The position numbers and the translations under genes were made by a program. Under the pieces are notes generated by a model. That model saw only the letters and a program-made list of their open reading frames with translations, ran no database searches and was not told the origin of the DNA. Below, piece by piece: positions 1 to 6,811 of a stretch of DNA of 64,000 nt (positions are counted from its first letter, which is position 1; every line of letters begins with the position of its first letter). This DNA comes from Tessaracoccus sp. SD287. Lineage in GTDB: Bacteria; Actinomycetota; Actinomycetes; Propionibacteriales; Propionibacteriaceae. The DNA is taken from the NCBI RefSeq assembly GCF_017355265.1, contig NZ_JADIJQ010000009.1, positions 44,597-108,596 of the forward strand, written 5' to 3'.

Positions 1-100
1 ACCGACCAATCTGCTGGTTCCTCTGGACAAACCGGCCCGTGGTGTGGGTACGGTGGCTGTGGTTTCGCCAACCGAACAGACCAGCTGAGGGGCAAGGACT

Positions 101-1342
101 GTGGAACGAACACCAGGACGTCTGCGGGTACGCGCCGCCCTGATGTCCTGCCTGCTCGTCCTGGGCGGCGTCCTGCTGCCGGCACCCCCGGCCCGCGCGG
201 TCGAGCGCGCCCCATGCCTGGAGGCCGGCAATGTCTGGGTGGTCGTCCAGCCCGACCAGGATTCCTCGTGGACGGGCTGCGCCACCGAGTTCTCCACCGG
301 ACTGGCGGCACTGACCAGCGCCGGCTTCAGCACCGACGGCGAGCCGGTGTTCACCAGGATCAATGGCCACCCGGCCACCGCCGACGGCTTGCACTACTGG
401 TCCTACTGGCATGCCACTCCCGACGCCCGGGGCACGTTCACCGGGTTCGTCTACTCCCAGGACAATCCCAGCGTGTCGCGTCCCGAGCCGGGCAGCATCC
501 AGGTGTGGACCTACGCCAGCCTCGAGGCGTCGGCGACCGACGCGATGCCGACGGTCACCCTGCCGAGCCCCCGACCGCCGACGACCTTCGGTGACCAGGA
601 CGGCAACGGGCAGGCCGACCTGATGGCGATGACCAGGTCGGGGGCGTTGCTGCAGTACGGCGTCCGCGGGGGTCACCTGTCGGAGCCCTTCACCGCCGGC
701 CGGGGCTGGCAGGACTACGACTGGGTCGCCAACGTTCCCGACCTGGACGGGGACGACGTCACCGAACTCGCCGGACGCCGCAAGGACGGCTCCCTGTGGT
801 TGCTGCGTGGTCTGACCGGCGGCGCCTATGCCGCGGCGGTGCAGGTCGGTGCCGGCTGGGACGACCTGTCACTGCTGACCGTGCTCGACGACATCACCGG
901 CGACGGACTGCCCGAACTGGTGGCCCGCGACAGCGACGGTGAACTGATCCGCTACTCCTTCACCGCCGACAGTCTTGGGGGCCGATACCTGGTGGGTGCG
1001 GCCGTGATCGGCAGGAACTGGACGGGCATCCGGATGGCCGCGACCGTCGGTGACTGCAGCGGCGACCAGGTGCCCGACCTGCTCGCCGTCGACCAGCACG
1101 GCGCCCTGCCGCGCTACAGCATTGCCGGTGGCCGGATCGTCGCGGTCCACCGGGTCGGACGCAACTGGCAGGGCATGGGCATCCTGACCTCGCCCGGTGA
1201 CCTGACCCGGGACGGCCGCCGCGACCTGGTCGCGCTGCGCAGCGACGGCACCGTGTGGGCCTACCCGCACCAGGGGAATGCCAGGTGGGGCGCGATCCGG
1301 CAACTCGGCGTCGGCCTGACCGACGTCGTCGGGCTCGCCTGA
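101..1342 (+). CDS. Secreted FG-GAP/VCBS repeat protein
   Basis: Predicted exported protein of 413 residues with no identifiable enzyme domain. Residues 1-33 form a Sec signal peptide: Arg-rich start, hydrophobic core, then APPARA cleavage context. Residues about 34-150 form a small domain with two cysteines and aromatic motifs (YWSYWHA, PGSIQVW) resembling the DUF4430/transcobalamin-like domains seen on actinobacterial surface proteins; that match is from memory. From about residue 165 there are five repeats of FG-GAP/VCBS type, each with an acidic loop such as DQDGNGQAD, DLDGDDVTE, DITGDGLPE, DCSGDQVPD and DLTRDGRRD, which in this family bind calcium and build a beta-propeller. The GTG start follows a GAGGGG ribosome-binding site at about 86-91. 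No cell-wall anchor is visible, so it is probably released or loosely bound. The next gene follows after 21 bp. Confidence 0.8.
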   Translation: MERTPGRLRVRAALMSCLLVLGGVLLPAPPARAVERAPCLEAGNVWVVVQPDQDSSWTGCATEFSTGLAALTSAGFSTDGEPVFTRINGHPATADGLHYWSYWHATPDARGTFTGFVYSQDNPSVSRPEPGSIQVWTYASLEASATDAMPTVTLPSPRPPTTFGDQDGNGQADLMAMTRSGALLQYGVRGGHLSEPFTAGRGWQDYDWVANVPDLDGDDVTELAGRRKDGSLWLLRGLTGGAYAAAVQVGAGWDDLSLLTVLDDITGDGLPELVARDSDGELIRYSFTADSLGGRYLVGAAVIGRNWTGIRMAATVGDCSGDQVPDLLAVDQHGALPRYSIAGGRIVAVHRVGRNWQGMGILTSPGDLTRDGRRDLVALRSDGTVWAYPHQGNARWGAIRQLGVGLTDVVGLA

Positions 1343-1363
1343 GCCACGTGGCAGGCTGGTGTC

Positions 1364-2038
1364 ATGGACGGCACACTCGGGGTGGTCATCATCTTGGTCG
1401 TCGGCATCACCCTGCTGGTGGTCGCGGCCCTGGCGGACTGGCGCTCCCGGCGACGGCTGGACGCCGCCCTGCAGCAGGCTCCCGACCGTGGCCCCGCCAT
1501 GGCCGATGCGCCCGTCCCGCGCTACCTGCCCGAACCCAGCCCCGATGAGCGGCCCCGCCTTCATCCGCTGACCAGCCAGGAGCAGGCCGACCTCAACGCC
1601 GAGCTGGCCACCGACCAGTTGCGCACCGTGGCGGCCACCCTGGCCGATGCTCGGCTCGCCACCACCACCGACCCCCAGCGCGCGATCATCCGCGGCCCCC
1701 TGGTGATGGTCTGCCCCGAGGGCGTCGGCAGCCTGCGCGAAGTCCTCGACACGCTGAATCGCGCCTCCCAGCAGAAGTCGGGAATCGTCCTGGTCGCCCC
1801 CAGCTTCGACGCCGAGGTACTGGACGTGATGAGCATCAACGTCGACCGGGGCATCCTGGAGGCGCTGCCGCTGCGCGCCGACGAGGACACCTGCGCCCAG
1901 ATCGCCGGATTGACCGGCGCCACCGGGGTGCCGCGGGCCGACCTGCAGGCCGGCTACCTGCCGCACTCCGTCTACGGACGGGCCCTGCTGGTGGTCGCCG
2001 GGCTGGACCAGACCGTCCTGGTCGCACCCCCCGCCTGA
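1364..2038 (+). CDS. Membrane-anchored protein of unknown function
   Basis: I do not recognise this 224-residue protein. Residues 5-24 are one transmembrane segment (VVIILVVGITLLVVAALADW) followed by Arg residues, so the rest probably lies in the cytoplasm or is anchored on one face of the membrane. A Pro-rich linker at about 45-65 leads to an alpha/beta-looking region with no catalytic motif I can name. It starts 21 bp after the upstream gene and may be co-transcribed with it. The ribosome-binding site is weak (GGCAGG about 10 nt upstream). The coding call rests on codon bias and the clean membrane anchor. Confidence 0.65.
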   Translation: MDGTLGVVIILVVGITLLVVAALADWRSRRRLDAALQQAPDRGPAMADAPVPRYLPEPSPDERPRLHPLTSQEQADLNAELATDQLRTVAATLADARLATTTDPQRAIIRGPLVMVCPEGVGSLREVLDTLNRASQQKSGIVLVAPSFDAEVLDVMSINVDRGILEALPLRADEDTCAQIAGLTGATGVPRADLQAGYLPHSVYGRALLVVAGLDQTVLVAPPA

Positions 2039-2302
2039 GTGCGCAACTGTGAATGCGCACCTGAACTGTCAAGTGAGGGTTCAGGGCTGGCGCACACATT
2101 CTGAGAAGGCCTGCTCAGGAATGCCACGTCGCCTGCTTGGTGGCGTGCGACCCAGTGGCTTGTGAAGCCACTCACATCACTGTTTTGGCTTGTCACGGCC
2201 GGTTCCACGAAGGCTCGACACTACTCAATGGCATCCACGTAATTTCACCCATGGCATTTTCGGAAATGCTTGGCAAACCCGGTCGTCGCCCAGTCACTGG
2301 TC

Positions 2303-2331
2303 TTGAAGCGGTTCCCGGACGCGCCTAGATT
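2303..2331 (+). promoter_or_regulatory. Promoter of the triple-SH3 gene
   Basis: A TTGAAG -35 element (2303-2308) and a TAGATT -10 element (2326-2331) are separated by exactly 17 bp, a good fit to the housekeeping sigma consensus. Transcription would start at about 2338, where a long base-paired leader begins. The rest of the gene-free stretch 2039-2302 shows no ORF with convincing coding bias and no clear structure, only a lower-GC patch at about 2160-2290. Confidence 0.6.
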
Positions 2332-2337
2332 CCCCAC

Positions 2338-2451
2338 GTCGGCGGACTGCCGCGCAGGCGTGGGGGCAACCCCGGGGAAGACGCCTGGCGGTCCGCCCGA
2401 CACATCCATCCATGTGTGGGGCCCGGGAAGGCCCCCAACCCGGGAGAAGCT
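2338..2451 (+). promoter_or_regulatory. Structured 5' leader, riboswitch-like
   Basis: About 114 nt of highly paired RNA precede the SH3-protein start. P1 pairs 2338-2347 (GTCGGCGGAC) with 2391-2401 (GTCCGCCCGAC), with one bulge. Inside it, P2 pairs AGGCGT (2356-2361) with ACGCCT (2381-2386), and P3 is GGGG-GCAA-CCCC (2362-2373), a GNRA tetraloop hairpin followed by an unpaired GGGGAAG. P4 pairs CACAT (2401-2405) with ATGTG (2412-2416). Two exclusive hairpins follow: GGGGCC (2418-2423) with GGCCCC (2430-2435), or CCCGGG (2422-2427) with CCCGGG (2439-2444). The second would bury the ribosome-binding site GGGAG (2442-2446). This looks like a translational on/off switch. The GGGGGcAACC stretch recalls ydaO (c-di-AMP) motifs, but the conserved 3' half is absent, so I assign no ligand. 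Confidence 0.5.
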
Positions 2452-3843
2452 GTGAAATTCACCAGGAGGATGCAAGTAGGTGCTGCCGCCGTCGCGGTCA
2501 CCAGCTCGCTGGCCATCGGTACCATCGCGTTGAGCCCCTCGGCCATCGCCAACTACGGGGCGGTGACCGCCACCACCGCCGTGAACATCCGCACGTCACC
2601 GAACACCGGGTCATCGATCCTCGGCGTCCTGCACAAGGGCCAGCGCCTGACCCAGGTCGGTGCCATGAAGTACGGCTTCGTCCCGGTGAAATTTGGTTCG
2701 ACCACCGCCTACGTCTCGGCCAATTACCTGGCTGGCGCCAAGGCCAGCGACGCCAGCACTGGTACCGCCCCGGGGGCCAAGGGCGACGTGTTCACCTCCG
2801 AGCCGCTGAACGTCCGTAGCGGCCCGGGCATCAAGTACTCCATCCACGCCACCCTGGCCAAGGGCTCAAAGGTCGAGCGCACCGGCCTGGTCTCGGGCGG
2901 GTTCACCCAGATCTTCTTCTCCACCGGACGCGCCTGGGTCTCCACGACCTACCTGAGCGCCGCGCAGCCCTCGACCAAGACCATCGCCACCACGGGTTCG
3001 GTCAAGTCCAGTGCCAGCCTGATGGTGCGCAACCAGACCGGGCGAGGCATCGCCAGCATGGGTGACATCCCGCCCGGCAGCGTGCTGCCCAGCACCGGCA
3101 ACAAGGCCGGCTACCTGACCGAGGTCGTCTGGCGTGGACAGCGCGTGTGGGTGACCACCGCCTACATCCACAAGGTCGGGCAGGTCCCGACCGCAGAGCC
3201 CGAGGCCCTGCCCCAGGAGATCGGCACCCGGTACGCCACCGAGACCGTCAACGTCCGCTCTGGCCCCGGAACCTCGTACTCGACGGTCGCCAGCTTGGCC
3301 AAGGACTCCGCCGTGCGGATCACCGGCACCATCACCAGCGGGTTCGCCCAGATCAACTTCAACGGCGCCACCCGCTGGGTCTCGGCCGCCTACCTGTCCA
3401 GCACCCAGGGCGGCGCGGACACCGGTGGCGGCAGCACCGGTGGTGGGAACACCGGCGGCAGCGGACCCATTGACCTGACCGGCTCCATCGGGCTGAACGG
3501 GCTCAACGCGTCGACCCGCAACATCGTCAACGTGGTGGCCTCGCGCTTTGGAGTGACCACCTTCTACGGTGTGCGCCCCGACTCACTGCCCGACCACCCG
3601 AGCGGCCACGCCGTCGACATCATGCTGCCGAAGTGGAACACCGCCGCCGGCAAGGCCAGGGGCTGGGACATCGCCAACTACCTTCGGGCCAACGCCTCCT
3701 CGCTGAACATCCAGTACCTGATCTTCGACCAGAAGATCTGGAACGTGTCCCGCGACAAGGAGGGGTGGCGGGCGATGGCTGACCGCGGCAACTCCACGGC
3801 CAACCACAAGGACCACGTCCACGTCACCACCAAGGGGCTGTGA
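2452..3843 (+). CDS. Secreted triple SH3-domain cell-wall protein
   Basis: Exported protein likely to bind or cleave peptidoglycan. I choose GTG 2452 (463 aa) over the in-frame GTG at 2416 because GGGAG at 2442-2446 is correctly spaced and the signal peptide then starts cleanly (KFTRRMQVGAAAVAV, cut near AIAN). Three bacterial SH3-type repeats follow, with NIRTSPNTGSS, NVRSGPGIKYS and NVRSGPGTSYS motifs; a degenerate fourth (LMVRNQTG) lies between the second and third. A Gly/Thr-rich linker leads to a C-terminal domain of about 120 residues with SGHAVDIM and HKDHVHV, the zinc-ligand pattern of M15-like or VanY-like peptidases and of a C-terminal domain common in actinobacterial SH3 proteins. 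Cell-wall hydrolase activity is plausible but not certain. Expression is probably controlled by the preceding leader. Confidence 0.8.
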   Translation: MKFTRRMQVGAAAVAVTSSLAIGTIALSPSAIANYGAVTATTAVNIRTSPNTGSSILGVLHKGQRLTQVGAMKYGFVPVKFGSTTAYVSANYLAGAKASDASTGTAPGAKGDVFTSEPLNVRSGPGIKYSIHATLAKGSKVERTGLVSGGFTQIFFSTGRAWVSTTYLSAAQPSTKTIATTGSVKSSASLMVRNQTGRGIASMGDIPPGSVLPSTGNKAGYLTEVVWRGQRVWVTTAYIHKVGQVPTAEPEALPQEIGTRYATETVNVRSGPGTSYSTVASLAKDSAVRITGTITSGFAQINFNGATRWVSAAYLSSTQGGADTGGGSTGGGNTGGSGPIDLTGSIGLNGLNASTRNIVNVVASRFGVTTFYGVRPDSLPDHPSGHAVDIMLPKWNTAAGKARGWDIANYLRANASSLNIQYLIFDQKIWNVSRDKEGWRAMADRGNSTANHKDHVHVTTKGL

Positions 3844-3868
3844 CCTGGCCTGGTGGCACCAGGGGCGC

Positions 3869-4040
3869 AATGTCCGGTCGCCGCGACGGTTCGAGCGCAC
3901 ATCGTGGCGCTGCGGGCACAATGTCCGGTCGCCGCGACGTTTCGAGCGCACATCCTGGCGCTGCGGGCAGAATGTCCGGTCGGTCGGCGGTTCGCGAGGT
4001 ACTTCGTGACGCTGCGGGCACAATGTCCGGTCGGCCGGCG
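3869..4040. repeat. 51-bp tandem repeat, 3.4 copies
   Basis: The core AATGTCCGGTCG recurs at 3869, 3920, 3971 and 4022, exactly 51 bp apart. Copies 1 and 2 are nearly identical, copy 3 diverges in its second half, and copy 4 is truncated. Copies 1 and 2 contain the small palindrome GTCGC-C-GCGAC, and the start of each unit (GGGCACAATGTCC) is an imperfect dyad. Because 51 is divisible by 3, frames stay open on both strands through the array, but none has a ribosome-binding site or a plausible protein. It lies between the SH3 gene and tRNA-Glu. Confidence 0.85.
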
Positions 4041-4083
4041 TTTTGGGGGGCGGGCCGGATGTCCACTATGCTTCTGCAGTCGC

Positions 4084-4159
4084 GTCCCCATCGTTTAGCG
4101 GCCTAGGACACCGCCCTTTCAAGGCGGCAGCGCGGGTTCGAATCCCGTTGGGGATACCA
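4084..4159 (+). tRNA. tRNA-Glu (TTC anticodon)
   Basis: A full cloverleaf is visible: acceptor stem GTCCCCA with TGGGGAT, anticodon stem CGCCC/GGCGG around CTTTCAA (anticodon TTC), and T arm GCGGGTTCGAATCCCGT. The CCA end is encoded (4157-4159), unlike the two following tRNAs. A strong hairpin follows 4 nt later. Confidence 0.97.
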
Positions 4160-4163
4160 CGGC

Positions 4164-4196
4164 AACTGCCGGAACCAGTCACTGGTTCCGGCAGTT
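4164..4196 (+). terminator. Hairpin after tRNA-Glu
   Basis: A perfect inverted repeat with 16-bp arms, starting AACTGCCGGAACCAGT (4164-4179) and closing with its complement (4181-4196), lies immediately after the tRNA. There is no U-run, as is common for actinobacterial terminators; it may also serve as a processing signal. Confidence 0.65.
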
Positions 4197-4349
4197 CTGC
4201 CTCTCGGGCAGGACGGTCGCCACTCACCTTCCAAACCGGGTGCGACAAGGCATTACACCGGGTCGATGGGCTCGATTTCACAACCACGGGCAATGTCGGT
4301 ATAGTTTCTCAAGCTGCCTCACAGAGACAGCAAGCCTCTGGGCCCACAA

Positions 4350-4423
4350 GGCCCCGTAGCGCAGTTGGTTAGCGCGCCGCCCTGTCACGGCGGAGGTCGC
4401 GGGTTCGAGTCCCGTCGGGGTCG
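4350..4423 (+). tRNA. tRNA-Asp (GTC anticodon)
   Basis: A 74-nt cloverleaf: acceptor GGCCCCG with CGGGGTC, anticodon stem CCGCC/GGCGG around CTGTCAC (anticodon GTC), and T arm GCGGGTTCGAGTCCCGT. The 3' CCA is not encoded. Confidence 0.97.
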
Positions 4424-4426
4424 CTG

Positions 4427-4454
4427 AAGCGGTGATGGTCACATCACCGCTTTT
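4427..4454 (+). terminator. Intrinsic terminator after tRNA-Asp
   Basis: Arms AAGCGGTGATG (4427-4437) and CATCACCGCTT (4442-4452), with a GTCA loop, are followed by more T residues (four Ts at 4451-4454). This is a classic intrinsic terminator directly after the tRNA. Confidence 0.75.
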
Positions 4455-4474
4455 GTGTTGGATCATCCAACACA
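4454..4474. repeat. 10-bp perfect inverted repeat
   Basis: TGTGTTGGAT (4454-4463), one C, then ATCCAACACA (4465-4474). It sits between the Asp terminator and the 5' end of tRNA-Phe, 8 nt before the mature end. It could be a second terminator hairpin, a precursor-processing structure or a protein-binding dyad. Confidence 0.6.
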
Positions 4475-4481
4475 GCAGCAC

Positions 4482-4555
4482 GGCCAGGTAGCTCAGTTGG
4501 TAGTAGCGTTCGCCTGAAAAGTGAAAGGTCGCCGGTTCGAGCCCGGCCCTGGCCA
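4482..4555 (+). tRNA. tRNA-Phe (GAA anticodon)
   Basis: A 74-nt cloverleaf: acceptor GGCCAGG with CCTGGCC, anticodon loop CTGAAAA (anticodon GAA), anticodon stem TTCGC/GTGAA with one G-U pair, and T arm GCCGGTTCGAGCCCGGC. The D arm carries an unusual extra T (GGTAGTAGCG where GGTAGAGCG is typical), giving a 3-bp D stem. No CCA is encoded. Confidence 0.9.
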
Positions 4556-4562
4556 CAGGCAG

Positions 4563-4690
4563 CAGCCCCGGTTCGCCGGGGCTGTTTCGCGTTCTGCCCC
4601 GGTTCGCCGGGGCTGTTTCGCGTTCTGCCCCGGTTCGCCGGGGCTGTTTCGCGTTCTGCCCCGGTTCGCCGGGGGCTCTTTCGCGTTCTG
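4563..4690 (+). repeat. Array of four 31-bp hairpin repeats
   Basis: GCCCCGGTTCGCCGGGGC recurs at 4565, 4596, 4627 and 4658 with a 31-bp period, each followed by T-rich CTGTTTCGCGTTCT; the fourth carries one extra G and CTCTTT. A fifth, truncated start is at 4690. Each unit folds into an 8-bp GC stem closed by a UUCG tetraloop and followed by three or four Ts, so the array reads as four consecutive terminator-like hairpins after tRNA-Phe. Confidence 0.9.
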
Positions 4691-4710
4691 CCCCGGGTCT
4701 CGACGGGCCT

Positions 4711-4762
4711 GCCGGTGCCGTACGCTGACGAGGCCCGCCGGTGCCGTACGCTGACGAGGCCC
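4711..4762 (+). repeat. 26-bp tandem duplication in promoter region
   Basis: The sequence beginning GCCGGTGCCGTACGCTGACG is present twice without change (4711-4736 and 4737-4762), just upstream of the 4786 gene. Each copy contains TACGCT, a TAnnnT -10-like hexamer (4721-4726 and 4747-4752), so the duplication may give two start sites or two regulator sites. Confidence 0.8.
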
Positions 4763-4785
4763 GTCCGCGCACGTGAGGAGCACCC

Positions 4786-5382
4786 ATGTCCCAGAACATG
4801 AACGACCAGTGGGGCCAGCAGCCCGGCCCGTGGCAGCAGCAGCCTGCTCCGTGGGGCCAGCAGCCCGTGGGCCAGCCACAGGCCCAGTCGGCTCCCACGG
4901 CCGCGCCAGCTGCCCGCAACGACCTGATCAAGTCGCTGGTCATTGGTCTGGCGATGATTGTCTTCGCCGTGGTGATGCTGGTCTGGTTCGACCGACTCTT
5001 CTACGTGCTGCCGATCTTCGGCGTGGTCATCATCATCCAGGGGCTGGTGAAGTTCCTCAAGGCGCGCAAGGACCCGGCGCCGGGCCTGGCCGCCTGGGGG
5101 GCCCAGCAGTCCTACCCCCACCAGTCGGGTCAGCAGCAGTCCCCTGCCCAGTCGGGCCAGCAGCAGTCCGGGGGCCAGGCGTGGCAGCAGCAGCCGGCCG
5201 CCCAGCCCTGGCAGCCGCCGTCCGCCGGTCAGCCCTGGCAGCCGCCGTCAGCTGGCCAGGCGTGGCAGCAGCAGCCGGCCGCCCAGCCCCAGTCAGCGGA
5301 CCAGCCCTGGCAGCCGCCGTCCGCCGGCCAGCCCTGGCAGCCCCAGCACCAGCAGCCCCAGCCACCCCAGCAGTGGAACTGA
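4786..5382 (+). CDS. Gln/Pro-rich membrane protein, unknown function
   Basis: A 198-residue protein I do not recognise by family. The N-terminal 40 residues are rich in Gln, Pro and Trp (WGQQPGPWQQQPAPWGQQP). Two hydrophobic segments at about 47-64 and 69-84 probably form a hairpin in the membrane. A basic stretch (KFLKARK) follows, then a C-terminal half made of imperfect repeats such as QPWQPPSAG and SGQQQS. The flanking low-complexity tails resemble those of actinobacterial proteins whose disordered cytoplasmic tails gather partners, but no role can be assigned. GAGGAG at about 4774-4779 is a strong ribosome-binding site for ATG 4786. A terminator follows. Confidence 0.75.
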   Translation: MSQNMNDQWGQQPGPWQQQPAPWGQQPVGQPQAQSAPTAAPAARNDLIKSLVIGLAMIVFAVVMLVWFDRLFYVLPIFGVVIIIQGLVKFLKARKDPAPGLAAWGAQQSYPHQSGQQQSPAQSGQQQSGGQAWQQQPAAQPWQPPSAGQPWQPPSAGQAWQQQPAAQPQSADQPWQPPSAGQPWQPQHQQPQPPQQWN

Positions 5383-5404
5383 CCGGCTGACCCCGTACAC
5401 AGCG

Positions 5405-5437
5405 CAGCCGCCCAGACCACGATGGTCTGGGCGGCTG
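5405..5437. terminator. Bidirectional terminator
   Basis: Perfect 15-bp arms (CAGCCGCCCAGACCA and its complement) around a CGA loop lie between the convergent 4786 and ndh genes. Flanking CACAG/TGTG can extend the stem. Confidence 0.8.
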
Positions 5438-5467
5438 TGTGCTTCTGCGCCTCGAGGAGGGCCTGGG

Positions 5468-6799
5468 TCAGTCGGCGTCGGCCTCGTCGGCCTGGATGGC
5501 GGTGCGCCCCCCGCTGCGGGCCAGCATGGCAGGCGAATCGGTGACGTCGCCCTGAATACCGGTCGCCGACTTGGGCCAGGTCAGGTACCGGAAGCCCATG
5601 TTGATCATGGCCTGAAGACGGTTGCGTCCGCCCAGCAGGCTGCGCAGGTGGACGACCACCCAGGTCAGCCAGCCGATGAAGCCGGTGATCTTCAGTTCGG
5701 GCAGCGGCCCCATGGGGGCGAGTTGGACCACGGCCGCATTGCGGGCGATGGTGGCCATGGTGCCCTGGTCAAAGTAGGCGAACGGCTCGGTGGGCTCGCC
5801 GTTGCGCACGTGGGCAATCTGCTTGGCCACGTGCTCGCCCTGCTGCAGCGCGGGCTGGGCCAGCTGCGGCAGCGGGTTCTTCTCGATCAAGGCTGCGTCG
5901 CCAATGGCGAAGACGTCGGTGAACCCCTGGACGCGCAGGTCCTCGTCCACCAGGATGCGGCCGCCGCGACCCTGGGGCATGCCCCAGTCGGCGACGATGG
6001 GGTGGGCCCCCACCCCGGCCGCCCAGATGACCAGGTCGACGTCCATGGTGCCACCGCCCTTGAAGGTGACCTTGTCGGGTTCGACCCTCTCGATGGCGGT
6101 GCTCAGCCGCACGTCCACCCCGCGCAGGCGCAGTTCGTCAATGGTGTAGTCGCGCAGCTTCGCGTCAAAGGGTGCCAGCAGCGTGTCGCCCATTTCGACC
6201 ATGACCACCCGGAAGGCGTCAATGTGCAGCTCGGGGTACAACACGGGAAGTCCCTCGGACTTCATCTCGGCCAGGGCACCGGCCATCTCGACGCCCGTCG
6301 GGCCGCCGCCGACGATGGCCACCGTGAAGCGGCGGTCGGGGTCCTTGGCGCTGGCCAGGTGCTCCAGCCCGCTGAAGATGATGTCGCGCACCTCGATCGC
6401 GGCGGCGCGGGTGTAGATGGATCGGGTGTGCTCGGCCGCCCCCTCGATGCCGAAGTACCCGGCGCCCACGCCCTGGGACAGCACCAGGTAGTCGTAGGGC
6501 AGGTCATCGCCGCGGCTGACCTGGACGGTCTTGTTCTGGGTGTCGATCCCGGTCACGGTGCCACGGCGGAAGTGTCCGAGGTGGTGCTTCTTGTTGCTGA
6601 CGAACCTGCGCAGGGCGTAGGTGATGTCGCCGGGGTTCAGACCCCCGGTGGCCACCTGGTACAGCAATGGCTGGAAGGTCGTGTACGGGTGCCGGTCCAC
6701 GAGGGTGACGTGGAATCCGGCATCGGTCAGCTTCGTCGTCGCGCTCAGGCCGGCGAAACCGCCCCCGACCACGACAACGCGTCCCAAATTGTTCGGCAT
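5468..6799 (-). CDS. ndh: Type II NADH dehydrogenase
   Basis: A single-subunit, non-proton-pumping NADH:quinone oxidoreductase that passes electrons from NADH through FAD to menaquinone at the inner membrane face. At 443 residues it has normal family length. The FAD-binding GGGFAG motif lies at about residues 12-17, the second Rossmann motif for NADH is IVGGGPTGVEMAG at about 163-175, and the C-terminal FAD/quinone region contains FAIGDAA and QPALQQGEHVA. The C-terminal part has hydrophobic/amphipathic segments (FIGWLTWVVVHLRSLLGG) for membrane attachment. It is preceded by a leaderless-type promoter and read alone. The 5' neighbour ends only 12 bp upstream on the same strand. Confidence 0.95.
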   Translation of the reverse strand: MPNNLGRVVVVGGGFAGLSATTKLTDAGFHVTLVDRHPYTTFQPLLYQVATGGLNPGDITYALRRFVSNKKHHLGHFRRGTVTGIDTQNKTVQVSRGDDLPYDYLVLSQGVGAGYFGIEGAAEHTRSIYTRAAAIEVRDIIFSGLEHLASAKDPDRRFTVAIVGGGPTGVEMAGALAEMKSEGLPVLYPELHIDAFRVVMVEMGDTLLAPFDAKLRDYTIDELRLRGVDVRLSTAIERVEPDKVTFKGGGTMDVDLVIWAAGVGAHPIVADWGMPQGRGGRILVDEDLRVQGFTDVFAIGDAALIEKNPLPQLAQPALQQGEHVAKQIAHVRNGEPTEPFAYFDQGTMATIARNAAVVQLAPMGPLPELKITGFIGWLTWVVVHLRSLLGGRNRLQAMINMGFRYLTWPKSATGIQGDVTDSPAMLARSGGRTAIQADEADAD

Positions 6800-6805
6800 G
6801 AGTGA

Positions 6806-6811
6806 ATTATC
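6806..6811 (-). promoter_or_regulatory. -10 element of ndh, leaderless type
   Basis: GATAAT on the minus strand lies 6 nt before ATG 6799, so the transcript probably begins at or next to the start codon. No Shine-Dalgarno sequence is present. Confidence 0.5.

Noticed and set aside
2137..2328. A 63-codon frame in the 2039-2302 gap
   Set aside because: Lower GC at third positions than its neighbours, no ribosome-binding site, and it overlaps the promoter of the SH3 gene.
2326..2451. Assignment of the leader as a ydaO (c-di-AMP) riboswitch
   Set aside because: GGGGGcAACC and nearby bases look similar, but the bases resembling the 5' ydaO part lie upstream of the predicted start site and the conserved 3' half (CAGCUAACC-like) is missing. 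Kept as an unassigned structured leader.
3583..4106. Repeat-containing frames on both strands across the 51-bp array
   Set aside because: The period is a multiple of three, so any open frame stays open and looks like a 17-residue repeat protein. No ribosome-binding site, and the frames run into the SH3 gene or tRNA-Glu.
4278..5121. Minus-strand frames with repeated NSPGEPGQNAKQPRRTG-like residues
   Set aside because: They translate the hairpin array and run through the tRNA-Phe and tRNA-Asp genes; not coding.
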